From: Sphingobium jiangsuense
GTDB lineage: Bacteria; Pseudomonadota; Alphaproteobacteria; Sphingomonadales; Sphingomonadaceae
Direction of reading: 5' to 3'
NCBI RefSeq assembly: GCF_014196495.1
Contig: NZ_JACIDT010000008.1
Location: 62,001 to 126,000, forward strand
DNA: 64,000 bases
Below are positions 16,968-24,805 of this stretch, piece after piece (within the stretch, counting starts at the first letter, position 1; each line of letters starts with the position of its first letter). A model generated the notes under the pieces. That model was not told the origin of the DNA. It saw only the letters and a program-made list of their open reading frames with translations, and did not search any database. The position numbers were made by a program, and so were the translations under genes.

Positions 16968-18427
16968 TGGCCTTGCCCGAACAAGGGGGAGGGGGCGTAG
17001 AGGGGGTCGCCGGTCGCGTCGGCGATATTCCGCAATATCCCGGCCAGCCGCGCGGGGCCGATGCGCCGCGCCCAGGCCAGCGGCCCTTCGGGATGGTTGG
17101 CCCCGAACCGCATCGCCGCATCGATGCCGTCCGCCTCCGCCACTGCATCCGTCACCGCGTCGGCCGCCGCATTGGCGAGCTGGGCGAGCGTCCGCAGCAC
17201 AATCTGGCCGGGCCGGTCGGGGATGGCGATCAGCCGCTTGCCCAGCCTTGCCGCGAAAGCCGCCGCCAGCGCCGCATCCGCTTCGCCGCGCGTGGTGACG
17301 ACCCATGTCGGCGCGGCCGCGAAATCGCGCACATGGTCGAGAAGGATGGCGACATCGGGACGGGACGAGAGCGGGCGGCCGTCGCCCGGCGCCAGCGTCG
17401 CGGCGCCGATCCGCAGGCTGTCGACGGGCAGGTCGCGGGCCTCGGCAAGCTCCATTCCGGCATCGCGCACCGCCGAGACGAGGGGAAGAATGCCGCGATG
17501 ATCGGCCGCGACGGCGACCGGTCCCACCTCTTCGCCGGGCGCGATAAAATCCGGCGCGGGCAGGGCGACGCGATGGTCGTAGACGCCAGCCCCGCTCTTG
17601 CGCCCCAGCTTCCCCGCATCGACCAGCGCGCGCTGCGCGGGCTGGGGACGGAAGCGGGTCTCGCCCGCATAGGCATCATATACGGACCGGGCCACCGCAT
17701 GGTTGACGTCATGGCCGATCATGTCGGTCAACGCGAGCGGGCCCATGCGGAAGCTTCCCGCCGCCTCCAGCGCATGGTCGACGGCCTGCGGCGCGATCCC
17801 TTCGGCCAGCGCCAGAAAGCCCTCGGCATAATAGGGCCGGGCGACGCGGTTCACGATGAAGCCGGGAACGTCGCGGACGCGCACGGGCACCTTGCCCCAA
17901 TCCTCCATCAGGCCGGACAGGCGGGCGGCGAGGGACGGGGCGGTATCCGGCCCCGCGATGACCTCGACCAGCTTCATCGCGGGCACCGGGTTGAAGAAAT
18001 GCAGGCCGAGGAAGCGATCCGGGCGGGCAAGACCGGCGGAAAGGCCCGCGATCGGCAGGGAAGAGGTGTTGGACGCAAGGACGGCATCAGCGCCGACAAC
18101 CCCCTCCAGCCGGGCGAACAGCTGCCGCTTCGCCTGCATGTCCTCGACGATCGCCTCGATCGTCAGCGCGGCGGGTCCGGCGTCCTCCAGCGCGGTGCTC
18201 CACCGCAGGCGGCGGAGGGCCGCGTCGCGCTCGCCCGCGCCGAGGCGGCCGCGCTGCGCCAGCTTGTCCAGCGCCGCCATGATGCCCGCCCGGCTGCGGT
18301 CGAGCGCTGCCTCGCTGGCGTCGATAAGGATCGCCCGATGCCCGGATAGCGCCGCGACCTGCGCGATGCCGCTGCCCATGGCGCCCGCGCCGATCACGGC
18401 GACCGTCGAATCTCTGTCAATGCTCAT
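16958..18427 (-). CDS. paaH: 3-hydroxyadipyl-CoA dehydrogenase
   Basis: A 489-residue 3-hydroxyacyl-CoA dehydrogenase that oxidises 3-hydroxyadipyl-CoA with NAD. The Rossmann motif GAGAMGSGIAQ is near residues 13-23, the LGLHFFNPVPAMKLVE segment with the catalytic His is about 135-150, and a duplicated C-terminal helical domain follows. Length fits PaaH (about 475-505). AAGGA lies 8 bp before the ATG at 18427. It is the first gene of the minus-strand paaHIJ run and diverges from paaG across 83 bp. Confidence 0.94.
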   Translation of the reverse strand: MSIDRDSTVAVIGAGAMGSGIAQVAALSGHRAILIDASEAALDRSRAGIMAALDKLAQRGRLGAGERDAALRRLRWSTALEDAGPAALTIEAIVEDMQAKRQLFARLEGVVGADAVLASNTSSLPIAGLSAGLARPDRFLGLHFFNPVPAMKLVEVIAGPDTAPSLAARLSGLMEDWGKVPVRVRDVPGFIVNRVARPYYAEGFLALAEGIAPQAVDHALEAAGSFRMGPLALTDMIGHDVNHAVARSVYDAYAGETRFRPQPAQRALVDAGKLGRKSGAGVYDHRVALPAPDFIAPGEEVGPVAVAADHRGILPLVSAVRDAGMELAEARDLPVDSLRIGAATLAPGDGRPLSSRPDVAILLDHVRDFAAAPTWVVTTRGEADAALAAAFAARLGKRLIAIPDRPGQIVLRTLAQLANAAADAVTDAVAEADGIDAAMRFGANHPEGPLAWARRIGPARLAGILRNIADATGDPLYAPSPLFGQGQWQ

Positions 18428-18460
18428 GGGCGAATCCTTAGAGGCAAAATTCCCCCTTGC

Positions 18461-18490
18461 CAATAAAAGACCGACCGGGCAGTCTATTAA
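18461..18490. promoter_or_regulatory. Shared control region between paaH and paaG
   Basis: In the 83-bp divergent gap, GACCGACCG occurs at 18469-18477, within an AT-rich stretch that also contains the inverted pair AGAC...GTCT. The same 9-mer is in the paaA control region. One repressor could act on both divergent promoters from here. Confidence 0.45.
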
Positions 18491-18510
18491 TAAAGAGGAG
18501 ATGGGCTTTC

Positions 18511-19302
18511 ATGGAATTCGAAACGATTCGCTTCGAGCGCGACGGGGGCGTTTGCCGTCTCGTGCTGAACAGGCCCGACCGCCTGAACAGCTTCACCGCG
18601 CACATGCATGAGGAACTGGCGACGGCGCTCGATGCGGCCGACGGCGACGCGTCGGTGCGCGCGATCCTGCTGACGGGCGCCGGGCGCGGCTTTTGCGCCG
18701 GGCAGGATCTCGCCGACCGGGCCGTCGCGCCGGGGGAAAAGCCGGTGGATCTGGGCGATACGGTCGAGAAATATTGGGCGCCGCTGGTGAAGCGCCTGGC
18801 GCTGCGCGACAAGCCCGTCATCTGCGCCGTCAACGGGGTCGCGGCGGGGGCGGGGGCCAATGTCGCGCTGGCCTGCGACATCGTGCTGGCCGCGCGGAGC
18901 GCGAAATTCATCCAGTCCTTCGCCAATATCGGGCTGATCCCGGACACCGGCGGCACCTGGGCGCTGCCGCGCCTCGTCGGGCAGGCCCGCGCGCTGGGGC
19001 TGGCGCTGACCGCCGAGCCTCTGGCGGCGGAAAAGGCCGAGGCCTGGGGGCTGATCTGGAAATGCGTCGATGACGACGCGCTGGAGGCGGAAAGCATGGC
19101 GCTGGCCCGCAAGCTGGCGGACGGGCCGACGCGCGGGCTGGCCGCGACCAAGCACGCCATCCGCGCAGCGCTGCTCCAGCCGCTGGAGGATGAACTGCGG
19201 ATCGAGCGCGACCTGATGCGCGAGCTGGGCAATAGCGCCGATTATCGCGAGGGCGTCGCCGCCTTTCTGGAAAAGCGTCAGCCCCGCTTCACCGGCAAAT
19301 GA
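18511..19302 (+). CDS. paaG: 1,2-epoxyphenylacetyl-CoA isomerase
   Basis: A 263-residue crotonase-family isomerase that turns the ring epoxide into oxepin-CoA and also shifts a double bond later in the pathway. Landmarks are GFCAGQDLADR, NGVAAGAGANVALACD and GLIPDTGGTWALPRLVG with the PaaG-type catalytic Asp. Length equals PaaG (262). The ATG at 18511 has GAGGAG 10 bp upstream; an ATG at 18501 is out of frame. Divergent from paaH and followed by paaZ after 31 bp. Confidence 0.93.
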   Translation: MEFETIRFERDGGVCRLVLNRPDRLNSFTAHMHEELATALDAADGDASVRAILLTGAGRGFCAGQDLADRAVAPGEKPVDLGDTVEKYWAPLVKRLALRDKPVICAVNGVAAGAGANVALACDIVLAARSAKFIQSFANIGLIPDTGGTWALPRLVGQARALGLALTAEPLAAEKAEAWGLIWKCVDDDALEAESMALARKLADGPTRGLAATKHAIRAALLQPLEDELRIERDLMRELGNSADYREGVAAFLEKRQPRFTGK

Positions 19303-19333
19303 ACCGCAAACCCCTATATCCAAAGGATTTCCC

Positions 19334-21361
19334 GTGACCCTTACACTCAAGAGCTATGCCAGGGACCAATGGTTCGAGGCGCAAGGCGGCCTCAGCGACA
19401 TCCGATCCGCCGTCACTGGCGAGGTCGTCGCGCGTACCGGCACCGAAGGGCTGGATTTCGGCGCGATGCTGGACCATGCCCGGCAGATCGGCGGCCCCAA
19501 TCTGCGCCGGATGAACTTTCACGAGCGTGCCTTCATGGTGAAGGGGCTGGCCACCGCGATCATGGAGCGCAAGGAAGAGCTTTACGCGCTTTCCACCGCC
19601 ACCGGCGCGACGCGGAACGACAGCTGGATCGATATAGAGGGCGGCGCGGGCACGCTGTTCGTCACCTCGTCGAAGGCGCGGCGCGAGCTGCCCGACGGCC
19701 ATATAGTGACCGAAGGCGATTTCGAACCGATCGGGCGCAAGGGCAGCTTCATCGGCCAGCATGTCTATACCTCGCTTCAGGGCGCGGCGGTGCATATCAA
19801 CGCGTTCAATTTCCCCGTCTGGGGCATGCTGGAAAAGCTCGGCCCGACGCTGATCGCGGGCGTGCCCGCCATCGTGAAGCCGGCGACGCAGGGCGCGCAG
19901 CTGGCCGAAGCCTGCGTGCGCATCATGATCGAGAGCGGGCTGCTGCCCGAAGGCGCGTTGCAGCTCGTGGCCGGCAGCGTCGGCGATCTGTTCGACCATC
20001 TGACCTGTCAGGACGTGGTGTCCTTCACCGGCTCGGCGGCGACGGCCGCGACGCTCAAGAACCATCCGGTGGTGATGCGGGAATCGGTCCGCTTCGTCGC
20101 GGAGCAGGATTCGCTCAACGCATCGGTGCTCGGCCCCGATGCGGCGCCCGGCAGCGAGGAATTCGACCTGTTCGTCAAGGAAGTCGTGCGGGAGATGACC
20201 GTAAAGGCGGGGCAGAAATGCACCGCCATCCGCCGCGCGCTCGTCCCCGCCGCGCATATCGATGCGGTGGAGCAGGCGATCCGCGCACGCCTCGCGAAGG
20301 TGGTCGTCGGCGATCCTGCCGCCGAGGGCGTCACCATGGGCGCGCTGGCCTCCCTGCGGCAGCTGGACGATGTGCGCGAAAAGGCGCGGCAGCTCGCCGG
20401 CGAGGCGCGGCTGGTGTTCGGCGATATCGAGAAGGTGGAAACGGTGGGCGTCGCGGCGGAGCAGGGGGCCTTCCTCTCCCCGCTGCTGTTCCGCAAGGAC
20501 GACCCCTGGTCGGCGCGCCTCGTGCACGATGTGGAGGCGTTCGGCCCGGTTTCGACCTTGATGCCCTACAGGGATGTCGCCGATGCGATCGCGCTCGCCA
20601 ATCGCGGCAAGGGCTCGCTCGCGCTGTCGCTGTTCACCCATGACCCCGCCATCGCGCGGGAGTTCGTGCTGGGCGCGGCGGCCTGGCATGGCCGCATCGT
20701 GCTGATCGATCGCGATTGCGCGCGGGAATCCACCGGCCACGGATCGCCGCTGCCGATGCTGATCCACGGCGGCCCCGGCCGCGCGGGCGGCGGCGAGGAG
20801 ATGGGCGGCGTGCGCGGCGTGAAGCATTATATGCAGCGCAGCGCCCTTCAGGGATCGCCGCGAACCCTGTCGGCGGTCGTCGGCAAATGGCTGCCGGGCG
20901 CGCCGCAGCCCGAAGGGGCGGTCCATCCGTTCCGCATGCGCTTCGGCGAGCTGGAGATCGGCTATACGCTGCGCACCCCGCCCCGCACGATCACGCTGGA
21001 GGATATCGAGCATTTCGCCCATTTCACCGGCGATACCTTCTACGCGCATATGGACGAGGAAGCGGCGGCCGCCAATCCCTTCTTCCCCGGCCGCGTCGCC
21101 CATGGCTATCTCATCCTGTCCTTCGCCGCCGGGCTGTTCGTGGACCCGGCCCCCGGCCCGGTGCTGGCCAATTACGGGCTGGAGGGCCTGCGGTTCGTCA
21201 AGCCGGTATCGCCGGGCGAGGCGATCCAGGTCGCGCTGACGGTGCAGAGCAAGGCGCGGCGCACCGAGGACTATGGGGAGGTCCGCTGGGCGATACGGGT
21301 AACCGATTCCTCCGATGAACTGGTGGCGACCTACGACCTTCTGACCATGAACGCGATATAG
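19334..21361 (+). CDS. paaZ: Bifunctional oxepin-CoA hydrolase / semialdehyde dehydrogenase
   Basis: A 675-residue two-domain enzyme. The N-terminal aldehyde dehydrogenase domain (about 1-520) has the general base Glu in FVAEQDSLN and the nucleophile Cys in AGQKCTAIRR. The C-terminal MaoC-type hydratase domain (about 540-675) has FTGDTFYAHMD and FFPGRVAHGYL, with the Asp/His pair that opens the oxepin ring. Together they produce 3-oxo-5,6-dehydrosuberyl-CoA. The start is GTG at 19334 with AAAGGA upstream. Length is normal for the fused form. Confidence 0.95.
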   Translation: MTLTLKSYARDQWFEAQGGLSDIRSAVTGEVVARTGTEGLDFGAMLDHARQIGGPNLRRMNFHERAFMVKGLATAIMERKEELYALSTATGATRNDSWIDIEGGAGTLFVTSSKARRELPDGHIVTEGDFEPIGRKGSFIGQHVYTSLQGAAVHINAFNFPVWGMLEKLGPTLIAGVPAIVKPATQGAQLAEACVRIMIESGLLPEGALQLVAGSVGDLFDHLTCQDVVSFTGSAATAATLKNHPVVMRESVRFVAEQDSLNASVLGPDAAPGSEEFDLFVKEVVREMTVKAGQKCTAIRRALVPAAHIDAVEQAIRARLAKVVVGDPAAEGVTMGALASLRQLDDVREKARQLAGEARLVFGDIEKVETVGVAAEQGAFLSPLLFRKDDPWSARLVHDVEAFGPVSTLMPYRDVADAIALANRGKGSLALSLFTHDPAIAREFVLGAAAWHGRIVLIDRDCARESTGHGSPLPMLIHGGPGRAGGGEEMGGVRGVKHYMQRSALQGSPRTLSAVVGKWLPGAPQPEGAVHPFRMRFGELEIGYTLRTPPRTITLEDIEHFAHFTGDTFYAHMDEEAAAANPFFPGRVAHGYLILSFAAGLFVDPAPGPVLANYGLEGLRFVKPVSPGEAIQVALTVQSKARRTEDYGEVRWAIRVTDSSDELVATYDLLTMNAI

Positions 21362-21550
21362 GCGTCGCCTCCCTCCGCGCAGGGCGCGGGGGCCGTGGGG
21401 GCGGCGGCGGAATATCCCGTCGCCGCATCCATTCTCCCGGCACCGCAGCGTAATGCGTCAAAGCCCGCGCCGCACCCGCAAAGGCCTTTATCGGTATCCG
21501 GCCGCTTCCTAGGCTGATCGGCAAATCCCACCGAATATGAGGAACCGATC

Positions 21551-22864
21551 ATGTCTGAAGCGATGCCAGTAGTTCAGGTAGCGGACTATAGCGGAGGCAT
21601 TGTCGGCCCCGGCATCGAACCGGCCGGAACCGTGCGGAACGGCGGCACCATCCGCACCGGCACGCCGCCCGGCTGCTGGGGGCCGATGATCACGCCCAAA
21701 TTCCAGGGCGGCCATGAAGTCACCCGGCCGGTGATGGTCGAAGGCGCCGAAGTCGGCGATGCGGTGGCGATCCGGCTGAAGAAGGTGCAGGTGACGTCGC
21801 TCGCCACCTCGTCGGGCGTGATGACCTTCGTGGACGGGCGCTATAGCGGCGATCCCTTCGTCGCCAAGCACTGCGACAGCTGCGGCACGATCAGCCCGCC
21901 GAGCCATATCGAGGGCATCGGCGACGAGGCGGTGCGCTGCGACAAATGCGGCGCGGAGGTCAGCGCCTTCCGCTTTTCCAACGGCTATGTCATCGTGCTG
22001 GACCGGGACAACGGCGTTTCGCTGACCGTGGGGCAGGAGATCGCCGACAGGATCGCGGGCAAGGCGCAGGAACTGGCGGCGCTGCCCGATCTTTCCGCGC
22101 AGCATTCGATCCTGTCGCTCGCCCGCGCGGACATTTCCGGCCTTGCCGCGCGGATGCGGCCCTTTCTCGGCAACATCGGCACCAGCCCCTCGCGCGACCT
22201 GCCCGATTCCCACAATGCGGGCGACTTCGGCTCCTACCTGATCGGCGCGCCGCACGGCTATGCGATGACGCAGGAGGAGCTGGAGGCGCACAAGACCGAC
22301 GGGCATATGGACACCAATTCGGTGCGGGAAGGCGCGATCCTCATCTGCCCGGTGAAGGTGCCGGGCGCGGGCATCTATATGGGCGACATGCATGCCCAGC
22401 AGGGCAATGGCGAGATTGCGGGCCATGCGACGGACGTGGCCGGGCTGGTGGAACTGGAGGTCGAGGTGATCAAGGGGCTGGCGCTCGACGGGCCGATCCT
22501 GTTGCAGCGCCCCGACGACCTGCCGCCGCTGGCGCAGCCGCTCAACCGGGCGGAAAGGGCGGCGGTCGAGGCGCTGGCCGGACGCTATGGCCAGACGGAG
22601 ATCGAGGACAATGCGCCGATCACCTTCATCGGCTCCGGCCCGACGCTGAACGACGCGACGAAGAACGGGCTGGACCGCGCCGCGAAGATCACCGGCCTGC
22701 CCTATGACGAGATATTGAACCGGGCGACGATCGCCGGATCGATCGAGATCAGCCGCCTGCCGGGCGTGGTCCGCGTCACCTTCATGTGCCCCCGCGCCAT
22801 CATCGACAAAATGGGCATCGCCCATCTGGTCGCGGAGCAATATGGGACCTTGGCGGGGGCGTAG
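21551..22864 (+). CDS. Acetamidase/formamidase family protein with zinc-ribbon insert
   Basis: A 437-residue protein of the FmdA/AmdA amidohydrolase family, enzymes that release ammonia from formamide or short amides in the cytosol. Family features are TPPGCWGPMI, HNAGDFGSYLIG, MGDMHAQQGNGEIAGHA and GSGPTLNDATKNGLD. Between residues about 105 and 137 there is a ribbon with Cys108/Cys111 and Cys130/Cys133 (HCDSCG ... CDKCG), a likely zinc-binding insert. AGGAAC precedes the ATG. It is monocistronic: 189 bp after paaZ, and a strong terminator follows. The amide substrate is unknown. Confidence 0.85.
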   Translation: MSEAMPVVQVADYSGGIVGPGIEPAGTVRNGGTIRTGTPPGCWGPMITPKFQGGHEVTRPVMVEGAEVGDAVAIRLKKVQVTSLATSSGVMTFVDGRYSGDPFVAKHCDSCGTISPPSHIEGIGDEAVRCDKCGAEVSAFRFSNGYVIVLDRDNGVSLTVGQEIADRIAGKAQELAALPDLSAQHSILSLARADISGLAARMRPFLGNIGTSPSRDLPDSHNAGDFGSYLIGAPHGYAMTQEELEAHKTDGHMDTNSVREGAILICPVKVPGAGIYMGDMHAQQGNGEIAGHATDVAGLVELEVEVIKGLALDGPILLQRPDDLPPLAQPLNRAERAAVEALAGRYGQTEIEDNAPITFIGSGPTLNDATKNGLDRAAKITGLPYDEILNRATIAGSIEISRLPGVVRVTFMCPRAIIDKMGIAHLVAEQYGTLAGA

Positions 22865-22914
22865 GGGGAGGGGAGAAGGCCGGACGGCGGCCTCCTGCTT
22901 TCGATGGCATAAGG

Positions 22915-22945
22915 AAAGGGGCCGTTTTTATCGCGGCCCCTTTTT
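22915..22945 (+). terminator. Intrinsic terminator after the formamidase gene
   Basis: A 10-bp perfect stem, AAAGGGGCCG (22915-22924) with CGGCCCCTTT (22934-22943), a 9-nt loop, and a T-run of five before GTTG. It is oriented for the plus-strand gene. The minus-strand monooxygenase reads toward it, and the A-rich left arm could make it partly bidirectional. Confidence 0.85.
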
Positions 22946-22983
22946 GTTGTGATTTTGGATGGTCGGCTGCCACAGGCTGTCGG

Positions 22984-24534
22984 TCAATCCGGCGAAATGG
23001 ACCCTGAAACAAGTTCAGGGTGACGGCTAAGGCCAAGATCCCTCTTGTCCCCCCGCCGCCGCGCGATCAGCTTTTCGGGCAGGGGCGCGAACTGGCGGGC
23101 GTCCACCGCGCGCAGCCACTGGATCAGGCGGGTGGAGGCGGGCAGGGACAGGTCGATATCGCGCAATATCTCGTCGATATGGTGCAGCGAGAAGGGGACG
23201 ATGTTGGTGCCCTTGCAATGCTTGCCGCCGGTGCGCCGGTCCATCCACCCCAGCCGCCGGTCGATCCACCGGTTCTGGACGCTCTCATCGGGCAATGCGA
23301 TCCGCCCGGCCATATGCTCCGCGATCCAGAAGGAGCCGACCTCGGCGCTCAGCTGGCTGAAGAAGGAGGAATTATAACCGTTGAAGAGCAGCCGGGGCAC
23401 ACCCACCGGCAGGGTCGAGCGGTAGAGGCGGAAATTGCCCTCGCGGTCGGTCACCTTCGCAAGGACAGCATCCGGCAGGAAGTCCGCCCGCTGGCGCCAG
23501 CCCGTGCCGCAAACGATGATGTCGGCGGGCAGGCTTTCCCCCCGCTTCATCAGGATGCGTCCCGGTTCCAGCGCGGCGATCTCATCCTCCATCAGCGTCA
23601 TCCGCCCGTCCTCGATCTTCTGATAGAAGCCGTCGCTGACGAGGCTGACCGTGCTTTTCGCGATGGTCTCCAGCGGCGTTTTCGGCTCCAGGCCGATGCG
23701 GCCGAGCCTGAGCTGTCGCGAGATGATGCCCTGCACCAGAGCGAGCATCCCGTTGCGCAGGAAGCGCCCCGGACCATGCAGGAAACGCTCGACCCCGCGC
23801 AGCTCGATATAGGGAAACAGCGCCTCGCCCATGCGGGTCAGGAACAGATGCTTGAAGTTGACGGCATCGCCGATCCGCTTCGGGATCTTCCAGATCAGAT
23901 GGCGGGCCAGCACCGTCGTATGGGCGGAAACGCCCACCGTCGCATTGGCGACGTCGCAGGAGGATTTGCCGTAGCCGATGACGACCACCCGCTTGCCGCG
24001 CGCATCCTCCAGCCGGGTGAACTCGCTGGTGTGCAGCACCGCGCCGCCCGCCGCGCGGAACGCGTCGATCCCCGGATAATCGGGCACCGAGGGGATGGAG
24101 AAGATGCCGTTGCAGACGATCAGCCAGTCGAACGCGCGCGCGGCGGGCGCGGCATCGGGCTGCCCCACCGGCTGCGTCACGAGCGTCCAGCCGCTGCCGT
24201 CCGCCTTCGGTTCGGCGCGCAGCACCCCGGTTGAGAGCGACAGCGCGCGCGTCACGCCGAAATGGTCGGCATAGGCGCGCAGATAGGCCTGCATCTGGCT
24301 GCCGCTCGGCCATTCGGGATAGTCGGCGGGCATCGGAAAATCGGAAAAGGCGTAGGTGTCCTTCGGATTCTGCGTCGCCAGACCGGGGTAGCGCCGCGAG
24401 GCCGCCCAGACGCCGCCGACCTCGGCCTCCTTGTCGAACACCTCCACATCATAGCCCAGCGTCATCAGCAATTTCGCCGTGCACAGACCGGAAATCCCCG
24501 CGCCTATGATTGCCACGCGTTCCACCACTCGCAT
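22984..24534 (-). CDS. Flavin-containing (Baeyer-Villiger type) monooxygenase
   Basis: A 516-residue FAD/NADPH monooxygenase of the FMO/Baeyer-Villiger group, which inserts oxygen into ketones or oxygenates soft nucleophiles. The FAD motif GAGISG is at 11-16, KEAEVGGVWAASRRYPGL follows, and the NADPH motif GYGKSSCDVA is in the middle. The lower part has CGTGWRQRADFL and FNGYNSSFFSQLSAE. GGGGAGGAG lies just before the ATG. The last dozen residues (HPELVSGSISPD) are the translation of an intergenic palindrome at 23001-23021, so the original C-terminus has probably been replaced by repeat sequence. Divergent from the receptor gene at 24806. Substrate unknown. Confidence 0.85.
   Translation of the reverse strand: MRVVERVAIIGAGISGLCTAKLLMTLGYDVEVFDKEAEVGGVWAASRRYPGLATQNPKDTYAFSDFPMPADYPEWPSGSQMQAYLRAYADHFGVTRALSLSTGVLRAEPKADGSGWTLVTQPVGQPDAAPAARAFDWLIVCNGIFSIPSVPDYPGIDAFRAAGGAVLHTSEFTRLEDARGKRVVVIGYGKSSCDVANATVGVSAHTTVLARHLIWKIPKRIGDAVNFKHLFLTRMGEALFPYIELRGVERFLHGPGRFLRNGMLALVQGIISRQLRLGRIGLEPKTPLETIAKSTVSLVSDGFYQKIEDGRMTLMEDEIAALEPGRILMKRGESLPADIIVCGTGWRQRADFLPDAVLAKVTDREGNFRLYRSTLPVGVPRLLFNGYNSSFFSQLSAEVGSFWIAEHMAGRIALPDESVQNRWIDRRLGWMDRRTGGKHCKGTNIVPFSLHHIDEILRDIDLSLPASTRLIQWLRAVDARQFAPLPEKLIARRRGDKRDLGLSRHPELVSGSISPD
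23001..23021. repeat. Short palindromic repeat (sphingomonad REP-like)
   Basis: ACCCTGAA-ACAAG-TTCAGGGT, a perfect 8-bp inverted repeat followed by GACGG. This type of sequence is scattered through sphingomonad genomes. Here it forms the 3' end of the monooxygenase reading frame. It may fold at the mRNA 3' end. Confidence 0.7.
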
Positions 24535-24611
24535 CTCCTCCCCAATCCAGATGCCGGAAAAGTAGAGCGGCCGGGCGGGCGTGGCCTATGCGGGAATTGC
24601 CGAGCCTGTTC

Positions 24612-24700
24612 GCGGACCGCAGGATTCGTCCGCAATGCGGGGCGGGCGGCGCGGGCGCCCGCAGGCCCCCGGCGGATAAATCCGCAATATCGGCATATTG
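24612..24700. promoter_or_regulatory. Stacked palindromes in the monooxygenase/receptor divergent gap
   Basis: Within the 271-bp divergent gap (24535-24805) are GCGGAC...GTCCGC (24612-24633), CCGCA-A-TGCGG (24630-24640), GCGGAT-AA-ATCCGC (24672-24685) and CAATAT-CGGC-ATATTG (24685-24700). The 8-mer TCCGCAAT occurs twice, at 24629 and 24681, 52 bp apart (about five helical turns). This looks like a multi-site operator for the receptor operon, perhaps for the nearby AraC or LysR protein. Confidence 0.5.
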
Positions 24701-24805
24701 TCTGCGCTCAATGAATATCGCCGGACGCCCCGCCATCCGACAGTTCGGCATGCCCCACCGCTGGAAAACAGGCGGGAGGCCGAGGACAGAATTGGGGAGC
24801 TTTTC

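Noticed and set aside
24535..24805. Possible small gene in the monooxygenase/receptor gap
   Set aside because: Short frames there have no ribosome site or similarity, and the region is packed with palindromes, which favours a regulatory role.
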